Of a DNA stretch of 64,000 nucleotides, positions 45,513 to 54,653 are shown one piece after another. The position numbers and the translations under genes are program-made. Every line of letters begins with the position of its first letter. The stretch's first letter is position 1. The notes beneath the pieces were generated by a model that saw nothing but the letters and a program-made list of their open reading frames with translations, ran no database searches and was not told where the DNA came from. This DNA is from Telluribacter humicola (GTDB lineage Bacteria; Bacteroidota; Bacteroidia; Cytophagales; Spirosomataceae), in the NCBI RefSeq assembly GCF_017355935.1, contig NZ_JAFIQT010000001.1:2480001-2544000 (forward strand), read 5' to 3'.

Positions 45513-46259
45513 ATGAAATACATAAAGACACTACTACTGGTACTGCTCACTACGCCGTCGTGGGCACAGAAGATGGAGGGGGTAGTTACCTACGAGCGGG
45601 TGCAGTACCAAACCAAAATCTACTCCCGCCTGACGTTTCTGAGTCAGGAAGAGAAAGACCGGATTAAAATGACCTGGGGCAATGATGATGAGTGGAAGAC
45701 CAAGATGAAACTGTTCTTCAGCCCTACCCAGAGTAAGTATACCTACTTCAATACGCAGGGACAAACCGAAGATGGTAACTACTCGTGGCGGCAGGATGAG
45801 TTTGAGATCTACCGGGATTTTGAGAAAGAGAAAAAGACGGAGATCATCGAAATGCTCGGCCGGACTTACGTATTGGAGGATTCGCTGAACATGCCCCGCT
45901 GGAAGATCATGAATCAGATCAAGGACATAAACGGGCATGTATGTATGATGGCCGTTACGGAAGATACTATCCGCAACCAGAAGATTACGGCCTGGTTTGC
46001 CGATGATATACCCGTACAGGCTGGACCTGAGCGATATTACGGACTACCTGGGCTGATTATGGAGCTAAACATTAACGATGGTGATGTCATCATCACAGCC
46101 ACCAATGTTGAACTCAAACCGGTGGCCGAAGAGCTGAAGCTGCCCAAAAAGCTGAAAGGCCGCAAGATCTCGGATAGTGACTATGACAAAATCATATCCA
46201 CCCATATCCGCGACAGTATCAAATCGCACCGAAATCCTTACTGGGCTATACGTTACTGA
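45513..46259 (+). CDS. GLPGLI-family secreted protein
   Basis: The 248-residue protein has a signal peptide (to PSWAQ) and the family signature YYGLPGLIMELN at residues 175-186 (GLPGLI starting at about residue 177). Upstream blocks such as VRYQTKIY, DGNYSWRQDEF and the Trp-rich AWFADDIPVQAGPERYYGLPG are typical. The function of the family is unknown; the genes often follow a TonB-type receptor as here, suggesting joint action at the outer membrane. It ends before a clear terminator. Confidence 0.95.
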   Translation: MKYIKTLLLVLLTTPSWAQKMEGVVTYERVQYQTKIYSRLTFLSQEEKDRIKMTWGNDDEWKTKMKLFFSPTQSKYTYFNTQGQTEDGNYSWRQDEFEIYRDFEKEKKTEIIEMLGRTYVLEDSLNMPRWKIMNQIKDINGHVCMMAVTEDTIRNQKITAWFADDIPVQAGPERYYGLPGLIMELNINDGDVIITATNVELKPVAEELKLPKKLKGRKISDSDYDKIISTHIRDSIKSHRNPYWAIRY

Positions 46260-46281
46260 CAGGTCTTACATAAAGGCATTT

Positions 46282-46314
46282 AAAAAGGGCTCTCCTTCGG
46301 GAGAGTCCTTTTTT
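46282..46314 (+). terminator. Intrinsic terminator after the GLPGLI gene
   Basis: AAAAAGGGCTCTCC pairs with GGAGAGTCCTTTTT around a TTCG tetraloop (one G-U pair), followed by a T-run. Confidence 0.9.
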
Positions 46315-46619
46315 GTGTTATTTATACACTAAGAGCTGAGGCCGCTGTGATGAATAGGCTTTGTATAGAAAATGGTATTATAAATAAATTAGAATTTTAT
46401 CTTGAGCTCGAGGCCTTTACTAACTAAAATTCAGAGACTTATTAAGCCTAAAGTGCTAATACAGGTAAGCTAATAAATTGATAATCAATATTAATTTACA
46501 AAGAGCAAAGGAACTTTACAGGCAGGTTATAAGTTGAAAATTAGGAGTTTTTTTATGTAATATCAGAAGAATTTTAGGGTAGTTGCAGAAGTAATACTTC
46601 TTTTTTGAAGAAGGTACAT

Positions 46620-46698
46620 TAAATTTGTATTGCCCAAACGTCACCAGATTAGCTGGTGAATGATAGAAGCAGATTATAAAACAACCTGGTGCTTTTTT
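46620..46698 (+). promoter_or_regulatory. Promoter element and folded leader of the OmpA gene
   Basis: TAAATTTG at 46620-46627 matches TAnnTTTG perfectly. In the leader after it, CACCAG at 46642-46647 can pair with CTGGTG at 46653-46658 (a 7-bp hairpin TCACCAG/CTGGTGA) or with a second CTGGTG at 46686-46691, which is followed directly by C and six T. Two exclusive pairings, one with a T-run, resemble an attenuator. The rest of the 46315-46751 gap is A+T-rich with no gene; a minus-strand open frame there is not credible. Confidence 0.4.
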
Positions 46699-46751
46699 GT
46701 AGAAAACCAATTTTTTCAATCTAATAACTATTTATAAAACCTCCTGATCCC

Positions 46752-47639
46752 ATGCAAAAAATAATTATTGCGATTGCAGTGGTCCTAACCCTCGGCTCCT
46801 GTGCAAGTAAAAAGAAGATGCTTGCTATGGAAACAAAAGCTAATGAAATTCAACTACAACTTGACAAGGCGCGTGCTGACCTGAACGACTGTGACACCCG
46901 GACGGCTGGTTTGAACGAAAAGCTGAAAACCAGAGAAGACGAACTGGCCAGCCGTAGTGCCCGCGTAAAAGAACTGGAAGATCAGATGGAGTTCCTGAAG
47001 AAGAACAACAACCAGCTACTGGATCGTATGGCTGATCTTTCGATTGTTACTAAAGAAGGTGCTGAGAGTATCCGTAAGTCAATGGAGACTATGAACCTGC
47101 AGGGTAAGTACATCCAGAACCTGAACACAAGCATCCAGCGTAAGGACTCCCTGAACATGGCGCTGGTGATGAACCTGAAGCGCTCACTCCAGGACGTTAG
47201 CGACGAGGATGTACAGATCGAAGTGAAGAAGGGTGTAGTATATGTATCCCTGTCTGACAAGATGCTGTTCCACTCAGGTAGCTACATGATTACTTCAAGA
47301 GCCGAAAACGTGCTGAGCAAAGTAGCCAAGATTCTGAATGATTACAAAGAGATCGAAATCCTGGTAGAAGGTCATACTGACAATGTACCTTATCGCAATG
47401 ACAACCTGGTTGATAACTGGGATCTTAGCGTGAAGCGTGCTACTTCGGTTGTACGTACTCTTCAGGAGAAATACGGTGTTGCACCGTCTCGTATGATCGC
47501 TGGTGGACGTGGTGAGTACCTGCCTAAGGCTGGTAACGAAAGCAAAGAGAACCGCAGCCAGAACCGTCGTACTGAGATCATCATCACTCCTAAATTGGAT
47601 CAGTACTTCAACCTGTATACTCCACAGGCTGGTAAATAA
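46752..47639 (+). CDS. OmpA-family lipoprotein with coiled coil
   Basis: The 295-residue protein has a lipoprotein signal with Cys17 (LTLGSC). Residues 25-140 form a long coiled coil with heptad-like leucines (KANEIQLQLDKARADLND, ELEDQMEFLKKNNNQLLDRM), and residues 165-285 are an OmpA/MotB peptidoglycan-binding domain (MLFHSGSYMITSRAENVLSKVAKIL, EILVEGHTDNVPY, SVKRATSVVRTLQEKYGV, GRGEYLP, NRRTEIIITPK). It ties the outer membrane to the cell wall. Codon use is strongly biased to preferred codons, so it is probably highly expressed. Confidence 0.93.
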   Translation: MQKIIIAIAVVLTLGSCASKKKMLAMETKANEIQLQLDKARADLNDCDTRTAGLNEKLKTREDELASRSARVKELEDQMEFLKKNNNQLLDRMADLSIVTKEGAESIRKSMETMNLQGKYIQNLNTSIQRKDSLNMALVMNLKRSLQDVSDEDVQIEVKKGVVYVSLSDKMLFHSGSYMITSRAENVLSKVAKILNDYKEIEILVEGHTDNVPYRNDNLVDNWDLSVKRATSVVRTLQEKYGVAPSRMIAGGRGEYLPKAGNESKENRSQNRRTEIIITPKLDQYFNLYTPQAGK

Positions 47640-47677
47640 TCAGAAGATATAATATCTCTTTTTGACCATAATAGTAG

Positions 47678-47707
47678 GCCCGTCAGCATCGCTGACGGGC
47701 TTTTTTT
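47678..47707 (+). terminator. Intrinsic terminator after the OmpA gene
   Basis: GCCCGTCAGC (47678-47687) pairs with GCTGACGGGC (47691-47700), three-base loop ATC, then seven T. Confidence 0.93.
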
Positions 47708-47773
47708 ATACTTACTGGTAGAGCAGCTATATAAGTTGCTAGATGTACTGATAAGGCAGATGGTAGAACAAAT

Positions 47774-48784
47774 CTAGCTCTTACGAACCCGGATGGTAAA
47801 TGCTTCCGCCGGATTCCGGACCAGTAGTTGTTCAAAATCTGTATCGGTAAATCCCTCCTTCTGCAGTAGGGGGAACAGCTTGTCAAAAATACCCGTGAAG
47901 CCCACAAAATCTCCTCCGTTGGGTTCGCCGGGGCGGTACCAGCCGGCATCGTGCGAAATCAGTACCCGGTTGAGGTGGCCCTTGTCCTTCATGGTTTTGA
48001 TCCACTCGGCGTACTGCTCATGATTGCCGGCACCAATACCGTCCAGACTGATCCAGGCTCCCTGCTGGGCGGCCTTACTATACGTTGACTTATCTGATTC
48101 GCTCTGGGCGTGTACCCACACAAAGGCTGATGGATGTACCCCCTGCTTTTTGAGTATTTCTATCTCTTCAAAAGCGGTTTGGGCCGGGCCGGTATGGGAG
48201 CAGATAGTGAGTCCAGCTTCCAGATGGGTCAGCGCGGCCGCGGTAATTAATTTGCGGTGTAGCTTGGAGAGAGGGCCGCTGTTGACCCCAATTTTTATGA
48301 AGCCCGGTTTGATACCTGTATAGCCTATACCATTAAAGCTTTCTCTGATCCAGCGGGCGGCCAGTTGCTCGGCTGATTCGGTCTGGGTCCAGGGTGGCAG
48401 GTACTTGTTATCTGAGGCACCGTAGTAGCCGGTATTGGTCAGGATCTGTAAACCGCTCTGCTCCGCCAGCATTTTTAGCAGCTGCACATCACGTCCCAGA
48501 AAAACCGGTGTACATTCCAATATGCTTTTTACCCCCTTCGCTTTCACTTCCATCAGATATGGCAATACCTTTTTTACCACCTCTTCACGGTTCCAGCGAT
48601 CCATACTGAAGTTATCAGCCCCGATAAAATCCACCAGAAAATGTTCGTGGATGAGCGTCATGCCCAACGACGAAGAGTAAATGGGACCATTGACGGTATG
48701 GAGGACTTCTGATTTGTCGGAAAAGCTTGTAAGACAGAGTGGAGTGGCTGCGCAGGTTAATAAAAAGTCACGTCGGGATAGCAT
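47774..48784 (-). CDS. Phosphotriesterase-family metal-dependent hydrolase, Tat-exported
   Basis: The 336-residue protein starts MLSRRDFLLTCAATPLCL, a twin-arginine signal. The metallo-hydrolase motifs are in order: LIHEHFLVD (HxH ligands), LECTPVFLGRD, GFIKIGV (bridging Lys), CSHTGPA, VWVHAQSES and ISHDAGWY. This is the phosphotriesterase / PTE-like lactonase group of amidohydrolases, so the natural substrate may be a lactone. It is a single-gene unit, divergent from the serine hydrolase at 48888. Confidence 0.92.
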   Translation of the reverse strand: MLSRRDFLLTCAATPLCLTSFSDKSEVLHTVNGPIYSSSLGMTLIHEHFLVDFIGADNFSMDRWNREEVVKKVLPYLMEVKAKGVKSILECTPVFLGRDVQLLKMLAEQSGLQILTNTGYYGASDNKYLPPWTQTESAEQLAARWIRESFNGIGYTGIKPGFIKIGVNSGPLSKLHRKLITAAALTHLEAGLTICSHTGPAQTAFEEIEILKKQGVHPSAFVWVHAQSESDKSTYSKAAQQGAWISLDGIGAGNHEQYAEWIKTMKDKGHLNRVLISHDAGWYRPGEPNGGDFVGFTGIFDKLFPLLQKEGFTDTDFEQLLVRNPAEAFTIRVRKS

Positions 48785-48797
48785 ACTTCTTATGTTT

Positions 48798-48805
48798 TAT
48801 TTTTG
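48798..48805 (+). promoter_or_regulatory. Candidate -7 element for the serine hydrolase pair
   Basis: TATTTTTG fits TAnnTTTG exactly, 82 bases before the ATG at 48888. A -33 element is not obvious. Confidence 0.35.
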
Positions 48806-48887
48806 GGAAGGTAGAAAAAAATCAAAAACTTCTTCCATTTTTAGCTGGTATATGTACTAATGAAAATTGATATTTAACTATTTCTCT

Positions 48888-50189
48888 ATGCAAAGACTTT
48901 TTCCTGCCTGTTCTAACAGACTACTCCTCCTTAGCCTCCTTTTGGGCTTATCTATCTTACCACTCTTTGCCCAGACCCTGACCGAAGCTTCCCCCGAAAG
49001 TGTCGGTATGAGCACCGAACGGTTGCAGCGAATCGAGAGCGTCGTTCAGGATTATGTAAATCAGCAACGGATTGCAGGTGCCGTAGCCCTGGTGGTACGC
49101 AACGGGAAGATCGTGTACTACAAAGGCATCGGCTACGATGATATGGACACCAAGTCGCCGCTGAAGCGGGACGCTATTTTCCGCATTGCCTCGCAGACCA
49201 AAGCCATTACCAGTACGGCTATCATGATGCTATATGAAGAAGGCAAAATCCTGCTGGATGAACCGGTATCGAAGTATATTCCTTCATTTAAGCAGCCCAA
49301 AGTACTGGCAACGTTCAATGAAAAAGACAGCAGTTTTACTACGATACCCGCAAAGCGTGAGATCACCATCCGCGACCTGCTCACCCATACTTCCGGCATC
49401 AGCTACGCGGGTATAGGTACCAAAGAGGCCAACGCCATTTACGCCAAATACAAAATCCCAAGCGGCATCGGTACTCCTAATCATAAACTTTCCGATGCCA
49501 TCAATCTGCTGGGTACGATGCCACTGATCCACCAGCCGGGCGAGAAATTCTCGTACGGACTCAACACCGATGTACTGGGGTACGTGGTAGAGGTTGTATC
49601 GGGCAAATCACTGGATGAGTTTTTCCGTCAGCGCATTTTTGAACCCTTAGGTATGAAAGATACCTACTTCTACCTGCCTGCCAGTAAGGCCCCCCGACTC
49701 ACTACCCTGTACACCCAGACCCGCGAAGGTGCAACGATCAAGAGAGTCGCTCAGGGAGGTTCATCACCTGATTTTCCGAAGGAAGGAGGTACTTTCTTTT
49801 CGGGAGGAGCGGGTCTTTCATCTACCGCCTATGACTACGTGATCTTTCTGCAGGCCATGCTCAATGGAGGGCAGTACGGTGGTAAGCGCATCCTGAGCCC
49901 TATTACCATAGATATGATGACAGCCAACCAGATTGGTGACATCAACGTAGGAGCCAGAAAATTCGGACTCGGCTTCGCGATTGCTACCGAGAAGGAAGCC
50001 GCCCGACTGCCTATATCCGTTGGTACATTTGAGTGGGGCGGTATATTCGGCACTACTTATTGGGCCGATCCGAAGGAAGGCATCGCCGCGCTGATCATGA
50101 CCCAGAAGTACCCCAACTCCTACGGTGACCTGAGTGATAAATTCAAAGTACTGGTGTACCAGGCTATCACCAAAAAGAATCCCCAGTAG
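48888..50189 (+). CDS. Class-C beta-lactamase-like serine hydrolase, first of a pair
   Basis: I start at the ATG at 48888 (MQRLFPACSNRLLLLSLLLG), which yields a signal peptide; the TTG at 48867 is less likely. The nucleophile is Ser102 and the base Lys105 in IASQTKAITS. The Tyr motif region is KFSYGLNTDVLGYVVEVVSG, and the third region GGIFGTTYWADP replaces the KTG of true beta-lactamases. The family comprises esterases, D-amino peptidases and lactamases; the role here is not clear. The next gene, 15 bases on, is a close paralogue. Confidence 0.92.
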   Translation: MQRLFPACSNRLLLLSLLLGLSILPLFAQTLTEASPESVGMSTERLQRIESVVQDYVNQQRIAGAVALVVRNGKIVYYKGIGYDDMDTKSPLKRDAIFRIASQTKAITSTAIMMLYEEGKILLDEPVSKYIPSFKQPKVLATFNEKDSSFTTIPAKREITIRDLLTHTSGISYAGIGTKEANAIYAKYKIPSGIGTPNHKLSDAINLLGTMPLIHQPGEKFSYGLNTDVLGYVVEVVSGKSLDEFFRQRIFEPLGMKDTYFYLPASKAPRLTTLYTQTREGATIKRVAQGGSSPDFPKEGGTFFSGGAGLSSTAYDYVIFLQAMLNGGQYGGKRILSPITIDMMTANQIGDINVGARKFGLGFAIATEKEAARLPISVGTFEWGGIFGTTYWADPKEGIAALIMTQKYPNSYGDLSDKFKVLVYQAITKKNPQ

Positions 50190-50204
50190 TAGTACCCACC
50201 CTTT

Positions 50205-51503
50205 ATGAAGTATAGTCTTACTCCGCGTAGAAGTCTGTTGCTGTTTTTTTTGCTGGCGTTGGGCATTGCCTTGTACTACGTAGTATCGGACCAGCCCCTG
50301 GATGAGGCTTCGCCCGAAAGTGTAGGGATGAGCACCGACAGATTGCAGCGTATTGATACAGTGATGAAGGAGTACGTAGAGAAGCAACTTTATCCGGGGG
50401 CGGTGGTACTGGTGATGCGGCATGGGAAGCTGGTGTATCATAAAAGTTTTGGCTATAATGATCTGGAAAGAAAAGTGAGGTTGCCAAAGGATGCGATAGT
50501 TCGGATCGCTTCAATGAGCAAAGCTATTACGAGTACGGCTGTCATGATGCTGCACGAAGAGGGGAAGTTTCTTCTGGATGATCCGGTGTCGAAGTACATC
50601 CCAGCATTCAAGCAGCCCAAAGTACTGGATACTTTTAATGCGGCTGATACGACCTATACTACGGTACCTGCCAGCCGTGAGATTACCATCCGTGACCTGC
50701 TGACGCATACCTCGGGATTGAGTTATCCCGAAATCGGCAGGGTGGAGGCCATTGCAATTTATGCCAAACATGATATACCCAGCGGTATAGGTACTCCGCA
50801 TTACAAGCTTAAGGATGTAATTAACCGACTAGCTACGCTGCCTCTCATGCACCAGCCGGGCAAGCGATTTACCTATGGCCTCAACACCGACGTACTGGGG
50901 TTCCTGGTGGAGGTAGTATCGGGGAAGCCACTGGACCAGTTTATGCGGGAGCGTATCTTTGAGCCATTGGGAATGAAGGATACCGGCTTTTATCTAGCCG
51001 AAGATAAAGCTTCGCGGCTGAGCACCCTTTTTGCCGAATATGACGAAGGAGGTACTACCCTTGCCGAAACCGGCTACGGCTTCTATCCCAACTTCCCTTT
51101 GGAAAAAAGTACTTACTACTCCGGTGGGGCCGGGTTGGTCTCTACCGCTTATGATTATGCGATCTTTCTGCAGATGATCCTGAACGGAGGAGAGTTCAAC
51201 GGGAAACGTGTTTTGGGACCGGTGACCGTAAAGCTGATGACCTCCAATCAGATTGGAGATATGAACCTGATCTATAAGAAATTTGGCCTGGGATTTTCGA
51301 TAGCTACCGAGCGGGAGGCCGTCCGGTTACCACCCTCGGCCGGTTCGCTCGACTGGAACGGTATCTACGGTACTACTTTTTGGGCTGATCCGGAGCAGGG
51401 AATTGTAGCGGTAATGATGACTCAGAAGTACCCCAATCCCTATGTGGATCTGGGGGAGAAGTTCAGGGTACTGGTCTATCAGGCTATCACCCAGTTAGAT
51501 TAA
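50205..51503 (+). CDS. Class-C beta-lactamase-like serine hydrolase, second of a pair
   Basis: The 432-residue protein is a clear paralogue of the preceding one: it shares EASPESVGMSTDRLQRID, Ser103/Lys106 in IASMSKAITS, ITIRDLLTHTSGLSYPEIG, LNTDVLGFLVEVVSGKPLD and GIYGTTFWADPEQGI. Its N-terminus (RSLLLFFLLALGIALYYV) is a signal anchor rather than a cleavable peptide, so it may stay bound to the inner membrane while its neighbour is released. The stop is followed by a terminator. Confidence 0.92.
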   Translation: MKYSLTPRRSLLLFFLLALGIALYYVVSDQPLDEASPESVGMSTDRLQRIDTVMKEYVEKQLYPGAVVLVMRHGKLVYHKSFGYNDLERKVRLPKDAIVRIASMSKAITSTAVMMLHEEGKFLLDDPVSKYIPAFKQPKVLDTFNAADTTYTTVPASREITIRDLLTHTSGLSYPEIGRVEAIAIYAKHDIPSGIGTPHYKLKDVINRLATLPLMHQPGKRFTYGLNTDVLGFLVEVVSGKPLDQFMRERIFEPLGMKDTGFYLAEDKASRLSTLFAEYDEGGTTLAETGYGFYPNFPLEKSTYYSGGAGLVSTAYDYAIFLQMILNGGEFNGKRVLGPVTVKLMTSNQIGDMNLIYKKFGLGFSIATEREAVRLPPSAGSLDWNGIYGTTFWADPEQGIVAVMMTQKYPNPYVDLGEKFRVLVYQAITQLD

Positions 51504-51507
51504 CCAA

Positions 51508-51544
51508 AACAGCCCACGTCCTTAGTCGTGGGCTGTTCCTTTTA
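51508..51544. terminator. Bidirectional hairpin between convergent genes
   Basis: AACAGCCCACG (51508-51518) pairs with CGTGGGCTGTT (51527-51537) around an 8-base loop, with a short T-run after it on plus and an A-rich stretch before it. Confidence 0.75.
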
Positions 51545-53230
51545 GTGAGAAGTGCCATTGATTGTATCCTGCATCTCGCTTCGAATTTTTTTCTTGTCGA
51601 TCTTTCCGACGCTGGTCTTCGGTATTTCTTTGACAAATACGATCCGATCCGGCACGTACCACTTATTCAGTTCGCCGGATTCTACCCGGTCCTGAATGGA
51701 GTCTTTGATACTATCGGGAGTAACCTCATCGGTATAGCCCGGTTTTACCACCACCAGCGCGTGGGGACGCTCACCCCATCGTGTATCGGGTAGGCCTACT
51801 ACGGCTACTTCGACCACCCCCTCGACCTGAGATATCAGATTTTCTATATCAAGTGAAGACACCCATTCCCCTCCTGATTTGATCACATCCTTGACCCGGT
51901 CGGCAATAGCCACGTAGTAGTCGGGACCGATAGTGGCCACGTCGCCGGTATGGAGCCAGCCGTTTCGCCAGAGCTTTTCCGAATTTTCCGGCTCTTTGTA
52001 GTAGCCCTGAGTCATCCAGGGGCCGCGGGCCACTACTTCACCCAGCGTGTGCCCATCGTGAGGCAGGAAGTTGTCTTGCTCGTCCACCAGGTGCAGGTCC
52101 ACAAAGGGAGCTATCTTACCGGCCTTGGTACGGTAGTCTAGCTGGTCATCCATCGATAGATCCAGTTGCTCGTCGTTGAGATGTACTACCGACATGATCG
52201 GAGCCGTTTCGGACATACCGTATCCCTGCGATACATTGATACCCAGCTTAAGGGCTGCTTTGGCCAGGCCCCGGGTAAGGGCCGAGCCCCCGATGATCAC
52301 CTTCCAGCGGCTGAGGTCTACCTGCTGTACCACCGGACTATTGACCAGCATATTCAGGATGGTAGGTACACAGTGCGACAGCGTTACTTCCTCCTTGATG
52401 AGCAGTTTCAGGAGCATCTCCGGTTCGTACCGGCCCGGGTATACCTGCTTATTATTGAGCATGGTGGCTGCGTAGGGGAAGCCCCAGGCGTGTACATGGA
52501 ACAGGGGCGTAATGGGCATGTATACATCCTGATGGGTGAAGGGTAGTGCCTGGTACCCACAAAAGAACGTGACCAGTCCCATGGTGTGCATAAACAACTG
52601 CCGGTGCGAGAAGTACACCCCTTTGGGGTTACCCGTCGTGCCGGTTGTATAGAAAGTTGTAGCCATGGTATTCTCATCGAAATCCGGAAAGTCGTACTGG
52701 TCAGAAGCCCCTTTCAGGAGCTGTTCGTACTCGCCGGCCACCTCAAACGAGGTAGTGGGCAGGGGCGGTTTTTCAGAGCCGTATACCTTATCGCTCAGGA
52801 TGACAAACTTCTGCACCGTAGTGATCTGATCTTTGATGGCTTCCATAATGGGCAGGAAATCTTCGTGTACCAGCAGCACCTTATCTTCGGCGTGGTTGAT
52901 GGTATAGAGGATCTGAGCGGGTGAGAGGCGCACATTAATGGTATGGAGTACTGCGCCATAGCAGGGGACGGCAAAGAAGCTCTCCAGGTAGCGGTGACTG
53001 TCCCAGTCCATGACGGCTACGGTTTCGCCCGGTTGTACGCCCAGCTCCTCAAGTACATGAGCCAGCCGGCGTACCCGCTTATTAAATTCAATATAATCCA
53101 TCCAGAACAAATCGCGGTACACGATGCGGCGCTGGGGATTGTAGCGCAGGCTCTGAGCCAGTATGGTCTTGATCAGCAGGGGCTGCTCATAGGCTGATTC
53201 GGTACGGGGTATCAGTTTGGTTTGGATCAT
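51542..53230 (-). CDS. Acyl-CoA synthetase (AMP-dependent)
   Basis: The 562-residue protein belongs to the ANL superfamily: P-loop YTTGTTGNPKGV near residues 193-204, GYGMSETAPIMS, the hinge region with TGDVATIGPDYYVAI and DRVKDVIKSGGEWVS, and the C-terminal Lys in TSVGKIDKKKI. This pattern is that of medium/long-chain acyl-CoA synthetases of the alkK type, which activate fatty acids for beta-oxidation or lipid synthesis. It is a single-gene unit without a signal peptide. Confidence 0.94.
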   Translation of the reverse strand: MIQTKLIPRTESAYEQPLLIKTILAQSLRYNPQRRIVYRDLFWMDYIEFNKRVRRLAHVLEELGVQPGETVAVMDWDSHRYLESFFAVPCYGAVLHTINVRLSPAQILYTINHAEDKVLLVHEDFLPIMEAIKDQITTVQKFVILSDKVYGSEKPPLPTTSFEVAGEYEQLLKGASDQYDFPDFDENTMATTFYTTGTTGNPKGVYFSHRQLFMHTMGLVTFFCGYQALPFTHQDVYMPITPLFHVHAWGFPYAATMLNNKQVYPGRYEPEMLLKLLIKEEVTLSHCVPTILNMLVNSPVVQQVDLSRWKVIIGGSALTRGLAKAALKLGINVSQGYGMSETAPIMSVVHLNDEQLDLSMDDQLDYRTKAGKIAPFVDLHLVDEQDNFLPHDGHTLGEVVARGPWMTQGYYKEPENSEKLWRNGWLHTGDVATIGPDYYVAIADRVKDVIKSGGEWVSSLDIENLISQVEGVVEVAVVGLPDTRWGERPHALVVVKPGYTDEVTPDSIKDSIQDRVESGELNKWYVPDRIVFVKEIPKTSVGKIDKKKIRSEMQDTINGTSH

Positions 53231-53321
53231 ACATCAGTACATTAAGGGTGAATAACTAAGAAGGTATATGTTGTAATAGCTTTTAAAGGATTTGGTTTTC
53301 TTAAATAGCTAATTTATTACC

Positions 53322-53407
53322 TATACTTGCGTCCCTGATGGCCCGTGCTCCCGGCTGGAAGCCGGTCTGGTTCAGCTTATTTTGTCTGCAACCAGTACTT
53401 CCAGACA
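53322..53407 (+). promoter_or_regulatory. Possible promoter and structured leader of the dehydratase gene
   Basis: TATACTTG (53322-53329) has seven of eight matches to TAnnTTTG. The following leader to 53460 contains a hairpin CCGGC/GCCGG (53351-53365) and TGTCTG/CAGACA (53384-53407). It may be a regulated leader, but no terminator-type T-run is present. Confidence 0.3.
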
Positions 53408-53460
53408 GGCAGCAGACGGACAGTAGCTAAAATACTTTTAATTCTATTTATATTACCATT

Positions 53461-54417
53461 ATGACTCCTGAAACCTTTCCTTCGCAGGCCATTATAGAGC
53501 AAACTCATGAGCTGATTCGCCACTACATTCATCGCACCCCTGTGTTCACCAATAGCACCATCAACCAGCAGTGTGGCGTGGAAGTCTACTTTAAGTGTGA
53601 GAATTTTCAGAAGATCGGTGCTTTCAAAGCACGCGGGGGAATCAACGCAGTGCTCTCGCTACAGGAATCCGAACGCACCAACGGCATTACTACTCATTCG
53701 TCGGGTAACCATGCGCAGGCTATTGCTTACGCGGCCCGTCAGGTGGGGGCCAAAGCATACATCGTGATGCCTGACAACTCGCCCAAAGTAAAGATCAACG
53801 CTGTACTGGGCTATGGTGCTGAGATCACCTTCTGCCCCAACACCCCCGAAGACCGGGAGGCAGCCGTGCAGAAGATCGTAGCGCATACGGGCGCGACTTT
53901 TATTCACCCGTTTAATGACTACCGGGTTATAGCTGGACAGGCTACTGCCGCTAAGGAACTACTGGAACAGGTAGAGGATACCCTGGATGTACTGATGGCA
54001 CCCGTGGGTGGTGGAGGGCTCCTGAGTGGAACGGCCCTGTCTGCGCACTACTTCTCGCCCACAACTGAGGTGATCGCCGGTGAGCCCGAAGGAGCGGCTG
54101 ATGCCATTCTTTCCTTCAAATCGGGACAAATAGAGCGGGCACCCTTTGTGAAAACCATCGCGGACGGGTTGCTGACCCCGCTTGGTGACAAGACCCTGGC
54201 CATCATCAGAGAGCACGTAAAGGAGATACTGATCGTGTCGGACGAGGAGATCGTGGCAGCCATGCGCCTGCTTTGGGAGCGTATGAAGATCGTGGTTGAG
54301 CCCTCGGGAGCCGTACCCTTCGCTGCCTTGATGAAGCATAAAGACTTGTTTGCCGGTAAGAAGGTAGGTATAGTACTGACAGGGGGAAATGTTGACCTCG
54401 GAAAGCTTCCCTTCTAA
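53461..54417 (+). CDS. PLP-dependent serine/threonine dehydratase (serine-racemase-like)
   Basis: The 318-residue protein is a fold-type II PLP enzyme. The Schiff-base lysine is Lys56 in IGAFKARGG, the substrate loop is TTHSSGNHAQA, and the phosphate-binding loop is VGGGGLLSG. The size and sequence match the threonine dehydratase/serine racemase group lacking the C-terminal ACT domain, so it deaminates or racemises serine, threonine or hydroxyaspartate and is not feedback-controlled by isoleucine. It is a single-gene unit ending at a terminator. Confidence 0.93.
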   Translation: MTPETFPSQAIIEQTHELIRHYIHRTPVFTNSTINQQCGVEVYFKCENFQKIGAFKARGGINAVLSLQESERTNGITTHSSGNHAQAIAYAARQVGAKAYIVMPDNSPKVKINAVLGYGAEITFCPNTPEDREAAVQKIVAHTGATFIHPFNDYRVIAGQATAAKELLEQVEDTLDVLMAPVGGGGLLSGTALSAHYFSPTTEVIAGEPEGAADAILSFKSGQIERAPFVKTIADGLLTPLGDKTLAIIREHVKEILIVSDEEIVAAMRLLWERMKIVVEPSGAVPFAALMKHKDLFAGKKVGIVLTGGNVDLGKLPF

Positions 54418-54455
54418 CCATCAGTAAAGGTGTAGTTGGACGGTTTGAAACAGAT

Positions 54456-54482
54456 AAAGCCTGAGCGGTTAGCTCAGGCTTT
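54456..54482 (+). terminator. Intrinsic terminator after the dehydratase gene
   Basis: AAAGCCTGAGC pairs with GCTCAGGCTTT (54456-54466 with 54472-54482), loop GGTTA. The T-run is only three, so it is moderately strong. Confidence 0.75.
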
Positions 54483-54653
54483 ATGCTTGGTATCTTGTTG
54501 ACACATAGCGGAGTATACAAACATTTTTTTTAAGAGGTAGTTGTATGAAAAATGGTATAGTTTATGCTTAAAGTTGTGAAGTTCTCAGGTTGGACTAATC
54601 CTTCTTTATTTTATATTATAAAAAGTTAAACATACCTGTCAAGGCATTTAGTA

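Noticed and set aside
46516-46719. 67-codon minus-strand frame in the OmpA upstream region
   Set aside because: A+T-rich intergenic DNA, overlaps the promoter and leader of the OmpA gene.
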